Source: Lyngbya aestuarii BL J
Lineage (GTDB): Bacteria > Cyanobacteriota > Cyanobacteriia > Cyanobacteriales > Microcoleaceae
Direction of reading: 5' to 3'
Assembly: GCF_000478195.2 (NCBI RefSeq)
Contig: NZ_AUZM01000013.1
Span: 47,422-111,421, forward strand
Length of the DNA: 64,000 nt
The notes under the pieces are model-generated. The model saw only the letters and a list, made by a program, of their open reading frames with translations. It searched no databases and was not told where the DNA came from. Positions 8,904-18,143 of this stretch are shown here, one piece after another. The position numbers and the translations under genes were made by a program. Position 1 is the first letter of the stretch. Each line of letters opens with the position of its first letter.

Positions 8904-9476
8904 ATGAATCAATATCATTCCCAATATCATCGCCGTTCTATTCGTCTTCAGGGGTATGATTATTCTCAAGCTGGTTTTTATTTTATCACCTTATGTACTC
9001 GCGATCGCCAATGTTGGTTCGGCGAAATAAAAAACGGAAAAATGCACCTCAATTCTATTGGTTCTATTGTCGCTGAAGAATGGTTAAAATCTGCCGAAAT
9101 CCGATCAGAAATTGAATTAGATGAATGGATTATTATGCCGAATCATTTTCACGCGATGGTGATTATTAAAACAGAAATTAAAAACGGTTTTGGCGAACAG
9201 TTAGAAAACAATCCCGGCACCAGAAAACCCCGATCTTTATCTACATTAATTTCAGGGTTTAAAGCCGGAGTAACAAAACGAATTAGTGAAATTCGTCAAG
9301 TTTCAGGCGTTTCGATTTGGCAGCGCAACTATTATGAACATATTATTCGAGATGAATTATCATTGTATAATATCCGAAAATATATCCTCGAAAATCCATT
9401 ATCTTGGTCGGAAGATCCAGAAAACCCTCAAAAATATTCCCATTATCAAACGATTGAATTAGATTTACCCTTTTGA
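8904..9476 (+). CDS. REP-associated tyrosine transposase (RAYT, Y1 HUH family)
   Basis: A 190-residue single-domain Y1 transposase. The metal-binding HUH motif is His81-Phe-His83 in MPNHFHAMV; the probable nucleophile is Tyr143 or Tyr144 in QRNYYEHIIRDE. The C-terminal YILENPLSW is also typical of RAYTs. A longer frame runs back to 8793, but that part is translated repeat array. ATG 8904 gives a normal RAYT N-terminus (MNQYHSQYHRRSIRLQGYDY). The ATG sits inside the last, partial repeat unit. The gene looks intact. RAYTs are thought to mobilise REP hairpins as single-stranded DNA; the array just upstream is the obvious substrate. Confidence 0.9.
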   Translation: MNQYHSQYHRRSIRLQGYDYSQAGFYFITLCTRDRQCWFGEIKNGKMHLNSIGSIVAEEWLKSAEIRSEIELDEWIIMPNHFHAMVIIKTEIKNGFGEQLENNPGTRKPRSLSTLISGFKAGVTKRISEIRQVSGVSIWQRNYYEHIIRDELSLYNIRKYILENPLSWSEDPENPQKYSHYQTIELDLPF

Positions 9477-9777
9477 TCGCTATCTATTTAACGTTTTTCA
9501 AAAATTGTAGGGGTGCTTCATCCTGCGCCCTCTGAGTTGCTTCACAGGAAAACTGCCAACCAAAAATGATCGGCAGCTCCGGATTACTCCAGATTATTTG
9601 TAGAATCCCGCATTCTTAGACTGCAAACGCCTTGATTTTGCTCCCCATTTCTGAGAAAACGACTAAAATACGCTCTCATTCAGCCATTGGAGAGAGGAGA
9701 TTAACCCAATCGGCAGATAACAATACCCACTAGACCTGTGTTATAAGTATTTATATTTCTTAACCTTTTTTTACCAA
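9477..9777. other. Intergenic region with degenerate REP hairpin remnant
   Basis: The stretch GTAGGGGTGCTTCATCCTGCG..CC (about 9507-9531) looks like a decayed copy of the upstream GTAGGGGCGCAAGGCTTGCGCCC hairpin, so REP-like sequence lies on both sides of the RAYT gene. A TCCGGA palindrome lies at 9578-9583. No small gene or clear promoter was recognised. Confidence 0.5.
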
Positions 9778-11190
9778 ATGCTTATATCTTCGACGAGGCT
9801 AGCCAATATCAAAGCCAATATCAAGAAGAATATATTTTTCGGTAAGAAGCCCACCCCAGAACTGATTGCAATTTTACTTGTATACTTCGTTCAGGGCATC
9901 TTAGGACTGGCGCGACTTGCTGTAAGCTTCTTTCTCAAAGACGACTTGGGAATGACGCCCGCAGAAGTCTCAGCAATGTTGGGAATCGTCGTCTTACCTT
10001 GGGTAATCAAACCTTTATTTGGCTTTCTTTCCGACGGTTTACCCCTATTTGGCTATCGTCGCCGACCTTATCTGATTTTATCAGGTTTTTTGGGTGCGAT
10101 CGCCTGGATTGGGATGGCCACAGTCGTAGATAGTCCCCTAACCGCCACTCTCGTCATCACCCTGAGTTCGTTGTCTGTCGCCATCAGCGATGTGATTGTA
10201 GACTCATTAGTGGTTGAACGGGCGCGAAAAGAATCCCTGAGTGATGTCGGTTCCTTGCAATCTTTGTGTTGGGGAAGTTCAGCTTTAGGGGGATTAATTA
10301 CGGCTTATCTCAGTGGTTTTTTATTAGAAATCGTCACCGTAAAAACCGTATTTTTAATAACTGCGAGTTTTCCTTTAATTGTTTGTGGTGTGGCGTGGCT
10401 AATCACAGAAGAAAAAGTGGGTGATCGCTCAAATCTAGATACCGTAAAACAACAAATCAGTCAACTCCGTCAGGCTGTTTCTCAAAAAACAATCTGGCTA
10501 CCGATGGCTTTTTTATTCATCTGGCAAGCGACCCCAACAGCCGATTCAGCTTTCTTTTATTTCACCACAAACGAACTCGGATTTCAACCCGAATTTTTAG
10601 GGCGAGTTCGCCTGGTTACGAGTATCGCCTCTTTAGTGGGTGTATTGCTGTTTCAACGCTTTTTTAAAACCATTCCCTTTCGCAAAATCTTCACTTGGTC
10701 TACAATTTTATCAACAGTTTTGGGCATGACAATGTTGTTGCTTGTCACCCATGCTAACCGTGCATTAGGAATAGATGATCATTGGTTTAGTTTAGGTGAT
10801 AGTCTAATTTTAACAGTCATGGGACAAATCGCCTATATGCCTGTTTTAGTATTAGCAGCGCGTTTGTGTCCGCCCGGAGTAGAAGCCACTTTATTTGCCT
10901 TGTTAATGTCGGTGTATAACCTAGCAGGACTCTTATCTCACGAATCTGGGGCATTGTTAACTCACCTATTAGGGGTAACAGAACATCAATTTGAAAACCT
11001 CTGGATACTGGTGATTATTACGAATATTTCCACATTGCTTCCCCTTCTTTTTCTTAACTGGTTGCCCAATCTTAGCGCAAAAGCAGAGGGAGAAGATTCT
11101 GATTCTAAAATGCCAATCTCTCAACGAACTGGACATCATCATGTGCCGGAATTTGTACCAGAATATGAGGGAATTGGGATTCGAGACTAA
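9778..11190 (+). CDS. BT1-family folate/biopterin carrier
   Basis: A 470-residue polytopic membrane protein with about 12 hydrophobic segments, of the folate-biopterin transporter (BT1) branch of the MFS. Characteristic stretches are YFVQGILGLARLAVSFFLKD, LPWVIKPLFGFLSDGLPLFG and SDVIVDSLVVERAR. Cyanobacterial and plastid relatives move folates or pteridines; the substrate here is inferred. No strong ribosome site precedes the ATG, so the exact start is uncertain. The N-terminal 25 residues are basic and may be cytoplasmic. It lies 72 bases upstream of the carotenoid oxygenase, possibly on the same transcript, though no functional link is evident. Confidence 0.85.
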   Translation: MLISSTRLANIKANIKKNIFFGKKPTPELIAILLVYFVQGILGLARLAVSFFLKDDLGMTPAEVSAMLGIVVLPWVIKPLFGFLSDGLPLFGYRRRPYLILSGFLGAIAWIGMATVVDSPLTATLVITLSSLSVAISDVIVDSLVVERARKESLSDVGSLQSLCWGSSALGGLITAYLSGFLLEIVTVKTVFLITASFPLIVCGVAWLITEEKVGDRSNLDTVKQQISQLRQAVSQKTIWLPMAFLFIWQATPTADSAFFYFTTNELGFQPEFLGRVRLVTSIASLVGVLLFQRFFKTIPFRKIFTWSTILSTVLGMTMLLLVTHANRALGIDDHWFSLGDSLILTVMGQIAYMPVLVLAARLCPPGVEATLFALLMSVYNLAGLLSHESGALLTHLLGVTEHQFENLWILVIITNISTLLPLLFLNWLPNLSAKAEGEDSDSKMPISQRTGHHHVPEFVPEYEGIGIRD

Positions 11191-11262
11191 AGTTTAGATC
11201 ACGAATTTTCAACCCAATTTTTGCATAGACTTTTATTACACTACTCACACTAAAAAAAGCAA

Positions 11263-12747
11263 ATGACTAACCTACAAATGCCGAAACCTTTCGCGAATAA
11301 AGGATTATCCTACAATACCGAAGACTGGCAAAAAGGCTATCAATCTCAACCCCATGAATATGACTATCCGATAGAAGATATCGAAGGAAAAATCCCCCCC
11401 GAATTAGCAGGAACTCTGTATAGGAACGGCCCTGGTTTATTAGATATTAACGGTTATCCTGTTCATCATCCTTTTGATGGCGATGGGATGATTTCAGCGA
11501 TTCAATTTTCCCAAGGTCGCGCCCATTATCGTAACCGTTATGTTAGAACTAAAGGATTTGTTGAAGAACAACTTGCCGGAAAACCCCTCTATAGAGGTGT
11601 ATTTGGGACTCAAAAATCGGGCGGTTTGTTAGCAAATGCGTTTGATTTGCGTTTAAAAAATATTGCCAATACTCAAGTAATTTATTGGGGCGATAAACTG
11701 TTAGCCTTGTGGGAAGCAGCCGAACCTCATCAACTCCATCCCCAAACCTTAGAAACCATTGGAATTGATTATTTAGATGGAATTTTAGAACCTGGCGATG
11801 CGTTTTCAGCCCATCCTTGTATCGATCCCCATTGTGAGTTAGACGGGGGAGAACAATGTCTAGTGAACTTCTCCATTAAACCCGGACTTTCTACCACATT
11901 TACCATTTATGAACTGAGTCCCCAAGGCAAACTTTTACGCAAACACGCCCATTCAGTACCCGGATTTGCCTTTGTTCACGATTTCGCGATTACTCCCAAT
12001 TATTGTATTTTCTTCCAAAATGCAGTAAGTTTTAATCCTTTACCCTTTCTTTTCGGCTTTTCTGGGGCGGGAGAATGTGTGGAATTTAAACCCAAACAAC
12101 CGACTCGGATATTAGTCATTCCTCGCAATCAAAAAGAACAACCCGGAATTAAATGTTTTGAAACTCAATCAGGGTTTGTTTTCCATCACGCCAACGCCTA
12201 CGAACAAGGGGATAAAATTTGTGTAGATTCAATTTGTTATCAATCCCTTCCCGGTGTTGATCCGCAAGCCGATTTTCACGATACAGATTTTACCGCATTA
12301 GATCCGGGGCAATTGTGGCATTTTGAGATTAATCTAAAAACAGGTAAAGTCGAACGTCAGCAAATAGACAACCGTTGTTGTGAGTTTCCCACCCTCCATC
12401 CCGAATGGGTTGGACGTCCCTATCGTTATGTCTACCTCGGCGCCGCCCATGATGCGGAGGGAAATGCACCGTTACAGGGAGTTCTCAAGCTAGACTTGCA
12501 AACGGGAGAACGTCAACTCTGGAGTGCAGCCCCTCACGGGTTTTCCGGCGAACCTGTGTTTGTTCCCCATCCCAACGGTGTTAATGAAGACGATGGCTGG
12601 CTCTTGACATTGGTGTATGATGCACGTTATCATCGCTCAGATATTGTGATTTTAGATGCAAAAGATATTAGTCAGGGGCCAGTTGCCCAATTGCATCTTA
12701 AGCATCACATTCCCTACGGTCTACACGGGACGTTTGCTCATATTTAA
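11263..12747 (+). CDS. Apocarotenoid-15,15'-oxygenase (carotenoid cleavage oxygenase)
   Basis: A 494-residue carotenoid cleavage oxygenase, colinear over its length with the cyanobacterial apocarotenoid oxygenase that makes retinal from beta-apocarotenals. The four iron-binding His expected of the seven-bladed propeller are present: His184 in SAHPCIDP, His239 in FVHDFAI, one of His308/309 in FHHANAY, and His488 in YGLHGTF. The conserved LYRNGPG and HPFDGDGM stretches lie near residues 52-76. Products of such enzymes can be retinal or signalling apocarotenoids; the exact substrate is inferred. A good terminator follows at 12776. Confidence 0.92.
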   Translation: MTNLQMPKPFANKGLSYNTEDWQKGYQSQPHEYDYPIEDIEGKIPPELAGTLYRNGPGLLDINGYPVHHPFDGDGMISAIQFSQGRAHYRNRYVRTKGFVEEQLAGKPLYRGVFGTQKSGGLLANAFDLRLKNIANTQVIYWGDKLLALWEAAEPHQLHPQTLETIGIDYLDGILEPGDAFSAHPCIDPHCELDGGEQCLVNFSIKPGLSTTFTIYELSPQGKLLRKHAHSVPGFAFVHDFAITPNYCIFFQNAVSFNPLPFLFGFSGAGECVEFKPKQPTRILVIPRNQKEQPGIKCFETQSGFVFHHANAYEQGDKICVDSICYQSLPGVDPQADFHDTDFTALDPGQLWHFEINLKTGKVERQQIDNRCCEFPTLHPEWVGRPYRYVYLGAAHDAEGNAPLQGVLKLDLQTGERQLWSAAPHGFSGEPVFVPHPNGVNEDDGWLLTLVYDARYHRSDIVILDAKDISQGPVAQLHLKHHIPYGLHGTFAHI

Positions 12748-12775
12748 AGATTAAAGCTGTCTCCGCTACATCAGA

Positions 12776-12813
12776 TTCCATGCCTTTTCCTAAACAGGAG
12801 GGCGTGGAATTTT
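12776..12813 (+). terminator. Rho-independent terminator after the carotenoid oxygenase
   Basis: TTCCATGCC (12776-12784) pairs with GGCGTGGAA (12801-12809) with one G-T wobble. An inner CCT/AGG extends the helix, and TTTT follows at 12810-12813. Confidence 0.7.
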
Positions 12814-12974
12814 AGTGAGTTTTGGGGTTGAGTGAGTTGTGAGTTGACTGCAAAAATAGATCTGGCCGATCTTCCTCGGTAATGCTACTGTGGAATCAAA
12901 CTTCTACCTGAGATTGACTCAGGTCGGTATGGCGAGATTCTAGGACAACCTTACTCATCTACTCTTATTCAACA

Positions 12975-14228
12975 ATGCCTCAAGAAGCGTCAACAGTGGC
13001 AATCCGGTTTAGTATCGTCATCACCACTTATAACCGCTTAAATTTGTTGAAACGGGCGATCGATTCCGCCTTAAAACAAACGGTTCCCTGTGAGGTGGTC
13101 ATTGCTGATGATTGTTCCTCCGATGGGACTGAAGAATATGTCAAAAATTTGTGTCAATCTCAACTTCAACAGAGCGATCGCCGTCTAATTTACCATCGTA
13201 ATGAGCGCAATAGTGGTCATTCCCAAACAATGAATATGGGGGTGAGTGTTGCATCGGGAGAGTGGATTAAACCTGTTGATGATGATGATTATCTCGCTCC
13301 AAATTGTATCGAAGAAATGGCACAGGCGATCGCAATTCATCACACGACAATCACCCCTGAAACAAACTCTAAAGCCGTGATTTGTTCGGCTCAAGCAGCA
13401 CAGGTTGATCCCAACGGACGAGAACTTAGCCGCACTCGAATTATTGGGCCTGGAAAAGCATTTTATATTCCTCAATCAGACATTCATTATGGAATGTTAC
13501 TCGAACAAGTTCCCTTTGGAACTCCGGTACAAGTTGCTTATCGCCGAGATGCCTTTCTTAAATCTGGAGGGTGGGATTCGAGTTTAGATGTGAATTTTGA
13601 TGATATAGATTCTTGGATTAAAATTGCTCAGTTTGGAGATGCTATTTTTATTAATCGTTGTCTAGCTTACCGAACTGTTTGGCCGGGCGCTTATAATCAA
13701 AAGTTGTCTCTAGAAAAGCGACTGAGAACGAATATTTTAATTAAAGAAAAAATTTATCCTCTGATTCATCAAAAGCATCATCATCGGCTTCCTGACCTGG
13801 CACAAATTCGTAATTATTTGAGATTACATTGGGGCTTAGTTGCCTTGAAAGCAGCGAAAATCAATCCAGCATTTAAGATGGCTTCTTCTGCTGTTTTATC
13901 ACAGAAAGCTTGGAAAATTTTGTTGTTATCAATGGCAACTCGCAATCAACCCAAACTCTCAGAAGTCAGTTTTTCGGAGTTAGAAAATAATAGGTCTACA
14001 GTTCATCCAGATGTAGAAGCCGACATTCATAATCCTCAGCAGCTTAAAACCTATCTCAAACTTCGGAGTGGTTTAACAGCCGTGCAACGAGGAAAGCTCA
14101 ATAAAGCCTATAAAAACTTATTTCCATCTTTATTCTCTCCCGCCAATTTCAAGGTTTTTATGAACCTCTTAATTTTAGAAAACTCTAAAGACATCGTTAC
14201 CATTCAGAAACATATTTTGATTCAGTAA
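12975..14228 (+). CDS. Family 2 glycosyltransferase
   Basis: A 417-residue protein with an N-terminal GT-A domain of family 2: ITTYNR at 16-21, the nucleotide-sugar loop DDCSSDGT at 45-52 and the metal site VDDDDYL at 101-107. After residue 230 there is a long, mostly helical extension of about 190 residues with no recognised domain. That extension contains two similar segments ending in LR(L/S)GL(V/T)A..(A/R)..(K/G)(I/K)(N/L)(P/N), near 285-300 and 363-383. Donor and acceptor sugars are unknown. It lies 24 bases upstream of an ABC-2 permease and is probably co-transcribed with it. It is far from the main polysaccharide cluster. Confidence 0.85.
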   Translation: MPQEASTVAIRFSIVITTYNRLNLLKRAIDSALKQTVPCEVVIADDCSSDGTEEYVKNLCQSQLQQSDRRLIYHRNERNSGHSQTMNMGVSVASGEWIKPVDDDDYLAPNCIEEMAQAIAIHHTTITPETNSKAVICSAQAAQVDPNGRELSRTRIIGPGKAFYIPQSDIHYGMLLEQVPFGTPVQVAYRRDAFLKSGGWDSSLDVNFDDIDSWIKIAQFGDAIFINRCLAYRTVWPGAYNQKLSLEKRLRTNILIKEKIYPLIHQKHHHRLPDLAQIRNYLRLHWGLVALKAAKINPAFKMASSAVLSQKAWKILLLSMATRNQPKLSEVSFSELENNRSTVHPDVEADIHNPQQLKTYLKLRSGLTAVQRGKLNKAYKNLFPSLFSPANFKVFMNLLILENSKDIVTIQKHILIQ

Positions 14229-14252
14229 TATCACTCAAGATTAGCTTTAAAA

Positions 14253-15032
14253 ATGTGGAAAACTGCCAAAACTTTACTCACGACTTATTATGCCTATATG
14301 TTAGAGTATCGGGCTGAACTCTTTTTATGGGTATTATCAGGTTCATTACCTTTTATTGTCATGGGAATTTGGGTCAAAGCGGCTCAATCTCAGGAACTCG
14401 CCCTAGAACCGGTTCAGTTTGCGCGTTATTTTCTTGCTGCTTTTTTAGTTCGACAATCGAATGTAGTTTGGGTGATTTGGGATTTTGAGCGAGAAGTCAT
14501 TCAAGGGAAACTTTCACCGCGATTACTTCAACCCATCGATCCCGTTTGGCATCATTTTTTCTCGCATATCGCCGAACGATTTGCCCGATTTCCCTTTATT
14601 ATCGGACTGATATTACTATTTTTTACCCTCTATCCCCAAGCCTTTTGGCTACCGAGTTTGGGTACCACTTTAATCTTTCTTTTAATTCTTTTAGTTGCTT
14701 TTTGCTTACGATTTTTAATTCAATATACCTTAGCCTTAGCTGCATTTTGGACTGAACGAGCATCCGCCTTAGAGGAACTCTGGTTTTTACCCTATTTGTT
14801 CCTATCTGGAGTCATCGCCCCTTTAGAAATGTTTCCCCCAACCCTGCGAGAAATTGTTCTGTGGACACCGTTTCCCTACTTAGTCAATTTTCCAGCTTCG
14901 GTGTTAGTGGGACTACCAACCAACATTGGGCGAGGGTTAATAGTAATGTTAGGTTGGGGGATTGTAATATTTATCTTGAATCGTTGGTTATGGCGAAAAG
15001 GATTAAGACAATACTCAGGAATGGGTGCTTGA
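14253..15032 (+). CDS. ABC-2 type transporter permease subunit
   Basis: A 259-residue integral membrane protein with about six hydrophobic segments. It resembles the single-subunit ABC-2 permeases in which the N-terminal cytoplasmic part reads like WDFEREVIQGKLSPRLLQP, followed by a C-terminal LSGVIAPLEMFPPTLREI loop. These permeases usually work with an ATPase and a second permease; neither is encoded nearby, so the partners must lie elsewhere. It follows the GT2 gene by 24 bases. The transported molecule is unknown, and the neighbour only hints at a glycan or glycolipid. Confidence 0.8.
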   Translation: MWKTAKTLLTTYYAYMLEYRAELFLWVLSGSLPFIVMGIWVKAAQSQELALEPVQFARYFLAAFLVRQSNVVWVIWDFEREVIQGKLSPRLLQPIDPVWHHFFSHIAERFARFPFIIGLILLFFTLYPQAFWLPSLGTTLIFLLILLVAFCLRFLIQYTLALAAFWTERASALEELWFLPYLFLSGVIAPLEMFPPTLREIVLWTPFPYLVNFPASVLVGLPTNIGRGLIVMLGWGIVIFILNRWLWRKGLRQYSGMGA

Positions 15033-15050
15033 TGGCGATGAGTTTCAGAC

Positions 15051-16511
15051 TCAAACAATCGTTTTAAGTTGCTCGGCAACCTGCTTTAAATTTTCAGTTC
15101 CAATTCGAGTTTGACGAATACCCAGTGCAGTTTCTTTCGCTCCTTGATTAATACTTTCCATTGCTTCTACGACTTGTTTAATAGCGATGACTTCCTGTTG
15201 AACATTGAGAGAAATTTGTTGATTGTACATCACAACTGTATTAATCGTATCCGTAATACCGACAAAGGCTTGAGTTGTATTTTGGGTCATGCTCATACTC
15301 CAGTTTACTGTTTTTTTACCTTCATCTGCTGCCATTACTGTAGAACGAATTGAATTTTGAATCTCATCAACCAAAGTATTAATTTCTTCAGTGGATTTTT
15401 TACTTTTATCTGCTAATTTTTGAATTTCTGAAGCAACAATCGAAAAACCTCGACCCTGTTCTCCTGCTCTAACTGCTTCTACCGCAGCATTGAGTGCTAA
15501 CATATTAGTTTGACTCGCCAAGTTACTAACAATCAGAGAAATATTACCAATTTGATTGGTTCTTTCACTCAATCTAGTAATTTTGTCTGCAATTTCTTTA
15601 ACGCTTTGTGTTACTTGATCCATACCTTCTAATGTTTGGGAAACGGTACGATTTCCATTTTCTGCTGCTTGAAGGGCAAGTTGTGCCTGATCAGATGCCG
15701 CATCTGCTTGTTCGGCAGATTGACGTGAAGATGCCTCTAATTCATCCATTGTTGTCGTGGTTGTATTAACCGAAGCCGCTTGTCCTAAAGCCGTGCGTTC
15801 TTGTTGTTCAATAGCTGTAGCAATCTCATGAGCGGAAATTGCAATTGTATTGGCAACGGTATTAATCGGTTGAATTGCGAGTTTATTAATCAAAAGCAAG
15901 ACGAGGAGACCGACGATAAAAATAGTGATTAATCCTATCCAAGAGACTAAATTTACTAATTGATAATCGAGTTGAGTCCGTTCTTGTCTTTGGCTGAGAA
16001 GATCACTTTCAACTGCAATCATCTCCGCTAATTTTATCCGAATATTATCCATAATTTGTTTACCTTGACTGGAAAGCACAATATTTAAAACTATTTCATC
16101 TTGTCCGGCTTTCTTTAAATTAATCGTCTGTTGCAGTTCCGCGAGTTTTTCTTGAGCTAATTCTTCAAGTTTAGCCAGTCTTTCAAGTTGTTCAGGATTA
16201 TCTGAGATTTCGTCACTGAGCTGATCAAAGTCATCATCTAAATTCTGTTCGGTCTGATTATAGGGTTCGAGAAATTCATCCTCTCCTGTAATAATAAAAC
16301 CTCGTTGTCCGGTTTCAGCATCAACTAAACTTTTTTCTAAACCTCTTAACATCGATTGCACTTGATAAGTATGAGCAACCCAGTCTGAAGACTCTTTTAA
16401 AGTTGAGGTACTATTCAGTGTAATTAAGCTACTCAGACTCACGATTAAAATAATAACTCCAAATCCTAACGGTAAAATTTGTTTGATATTCATGGTTTTT
16501 GCTGTTTTCAC
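15051..16511 (-). CDS. CHASE3-domain methyl-accepting chemotaxis-like protein
   Basis: A 486-residue membrane receptor. Transmembrane segment 1 spans about residues 13-32. A periplasmic CHASE3 domain follows, with the diagnostic ETGQRGFIITGEDEFLEPY at 66-84. Transmembrane segment 2 is at about 188-209. The cytoplasmic MCP signalling coiled coil runs to the end, with the conserved hairpin tip NMLALNAAVEAVRAGEQGRGF near 336-356. No clear HAMP domain is visible between membrane and coiled coil. A second Met at residue 7 (16493) is an alternative start. No che genes are nearby. In filamentous cyanobacteria such receptors often steer gliding or phototaxis; that is inference. Confidence 0.9.
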   Translation of the reverse strand: MKTAKTMNIKQILPLGFGVIILIVSLSSLITLNSTSTLKESSDWVAHTYQVQSMLRGLEKSLVDAETGQRGFIITGEDEFLEPYNQTEQNLDDDFDQLSDEISDNPEQLERLAKLEELAQEKLAELQQTINLKKAGQDEIVLNIVLSSQGKQIMDNIRIKLAEMIAVESDLLSQRQERTQLDYQLVNLVSWIGLITIFIVGLLVLLLINKLAIQPINTVANTIAISAHEIATAIEQQERTALGQAASVNTTTTTMDELEASSRQSAEQADAASDQAQLALQAAENGNRTVSQTLEGMDQVTQSVKEIADKITRLSERTNQIGNISLIVSNLASQTNMLALNAAVEAVRAGEQGRGFSIVASEIQKLADKSKKSTEEINTLVDEIQNSIRSTVMAADEGKKTVNWSMSMTQNTTQAFVGITDTINTVVMYNQQISLNVQQEVIAIKQVVEAMESINQGAKETALGIRQTRIGTENLKQVAEQLKTIV

Positions 16512-16971
16512 TTCTATGATTCTCGAATAAAGTGATTATATAAACAGTCCTATCTCAGTTGTAGTCAATTAGTGATCTTAAAAGGCAAAAGGGAACAAGC
16601 AACGGGAGTCGGACTCTTGATCGAGTAAGGTCGTCTCGAAGCCGTTATAGAACTCTTTCTATAGTAACTCTCCTAAGAACGACTCTAAAATCTGATGACT
16701 TGAGGGAAACGTGACTTGTCGTCAAACCTCCAAATACATAGTAAACTTCCTCCAACTTCTGCGGAAACACTATGCAATCAGAAAAGTAGTTATCCTTTCA
16801 TTCCTCAAAAAGTTTATGCTTAGATTTTACCCGAAGAACAAAATCTAGCCTATTATTATCTATAGCGACTCTTTTATTTTCTATCAATGCGATCGCTCTG
16901 AGTAAAGATGAAGATATCCCACAAGCCTTAATTTTTACTTGTCCAAAACTCTATTTAGGAATACTAAAACG
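16512..16971. other. Intergenic region, nothing recognised
   Basis: Holds one HIP1 octamer (GCGATCGC near 16889) and the ribosome site of the next gene (AGGA at about 16957). No hairpin longer than about 5 pairs, small gene or RNA gene was recognised. Confidence 0.5.
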
Positions 16972-17568
16972 ATGATTGCTGTTTTTGAGCATCACTCTCT
17001 AACTCCAGAAGAATACCTCAAACTCGAAACTCAAAGCCCCATCAAACACGAATACATTGATGGAGAAGTCTACGCAATGGCGGGAACCACTGACACCCAT
17101 AACACGATTGCTTTAAACCTCGCAACCTTGATTCGCAGTCATCTACGGGGAACAAACTGTCGTGTTTATTTTGCCGATATCAAAGCCCGTCTCGAAGAAT
17201 GCAACTGTTTCTATTATCCCGATCTTCTGGTCACTTGTGACGCCCGAGATCAAGAAACTTCGACTTATAAACGCTTTCCTAAATTAATTGTTGAAGTGCT
17301 TTCTGCGAGTACCGAAGGTTTTGATAGAGGCGACAAATTCAACGACTACCAAACCTTAGACTGTTTGGAAGAATATGTTTTAGTAAATACCAAACATCAA
17401 CGAGTAGAAATTTTTCAACGCCACGAACAAGGGGGATGGATTTTTAAAACCTATACCCCCACCGAAGGAACTTTTCCACTCCAAAGTTTGAATTTAACCG
17501 TGTCCTTGGCTGATCTCTATGAAGATGTCACTCTAGAGAGTCATTCTACGGAAACTCCAGAAGCCTAA
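16972..17568 (+). CDS. Uma2-family (DUF820) endonuclease-like protein
   Basis: A 198-residue protein of the Uma2 family, which is greatly expanded in cyanobacteria and has a PD-(D/E)xK nuclease-like fold. Typical stretches are TPEEYLKLE, EYIDGEVYAMAG, YYPDLLVTC (Asp of the fold), KLIVEVLSAST (Glu-x-Leu/Val of the fold) and FDRGDKFNDYQ. The ATG at 16972 is preferred because AGGA lies 12 bases upstream; an upstream in-frame TTG at 16939 has no such site. Biological role of the family is poorly defined. No partner gene is adjacent. Confidence 0.85.
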   Translation: MIAVFEHHSLTPEEYLKLETQSPIKHEYIDGEVYAMAGTTDTHNTIALNLATLIRSHLRGTNCRVYFADIKARLEECNCFYYPDLLVTCDARDQETSTYKRFPKLIVEVLSASTEGFDRGDKFNDYQTLDCLEEYVLVNTKHQRVEIFQRHEQGGWIFKTYTPTEGTFPLQSLNLTVSLADLYEDVTLESHSTETPEA

Positions 17569-17732
17569 ATCGGCTTGAGAACTGAGTAATATTTATGACT
17601 GTGATGGGGGGAACTTTCTTCTCAGGATAGAGGTCTATTTTGTGATCTGACGGTCAAAATTGCATAAGCGTCAAAATGTAAGCCATATGTACTTTTGACA
17701 GATGCAAGTTGATCTGCGCCCTCTGTACATTG

Positions 17733-18056
17733 ATGAATGTCAATTCATCTCAACCCCATACCTGTCTAATGAGTAAAGTGTTTGCCGAATCTATTCTACC
17801 AGAGTGCCAAACTCTTGAATCCTGGGTTGCTCAAGAAATTGAACTTCAACTGAGAACCCTTCCGGGCGAGATTACCCAATCTATTGATAAAAACCAGGCG
17901 ATCGCTTACGTTCTCAAATTTCTTCCGCCCATAGGGAAAAAGACTGAAAGTGGTTGGCATTGGCCGCCTGAAAAAATGGGTAAAATGTTGCAAGAGTTGA
18001 TTACAGATGCAGCAACATTATCTTTAATTCGTTTAGTGTCTAGTCATCGAGCTTAG
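17733..18056 (+). CDS. ComFB-like small protein
   Basis: A protein of about 107 residues. The central stretch WVAQEIELQLRTLP...AIAYVLKFLPP resembles the late-competence ComFB family, whose cyanobacterial members have been reported as cyclic-nucleotide receptors; the similarity is by eye only. The start is uncertain: ATG 17733 and ATG 17769 are both possible, neither has a clear ribosome site, and the conserved part begins after both. No membrane segment. It converges on glyQ, with a shared GC-rich hairpin between them. Confidence 0.55.
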   Translation: MNVNSSQPHTCLMSKVFAESILPECQTLESWVAQEIELQLRTLPGEITQSIDKNQAIAYVLKFLPPIGKKTESGWHWPPEKMGKMLQELITDAATLSLIRLVSSHRA

Positions 18057-18099
18057 AACTTAATTTTGAGAATGAGATCAAATTCATGGCTAAAAACAA

Positions 18100-18120
18100 G
18101 GGGCGCAAAATCCGCGCCCT
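18100..18120 (-). terminator. GC hairpin between convergent genes, glyQ terminator
   Basis: GGGCGC (18101-18106) pairs with GCGCCC (18114-18119) over a 7-base loop. Read on the minus strand it is followed by TTGTTTTT, a terminator signature for glyQ. The arms match the outer part of the REP-like hairpins at 8.5-8.8 kb, so it may be a captured REP element. Confidence 0.65.
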
Positions 18121-18143
18121 AAACTCTATTTTTATTGTGTAAA

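Noticed and set aside
16939..16971. TTG-start extension of the first Uma2 gene
   Set aside because: The ATG at 16972 has a ribosome site and the family-typical N-terminus.
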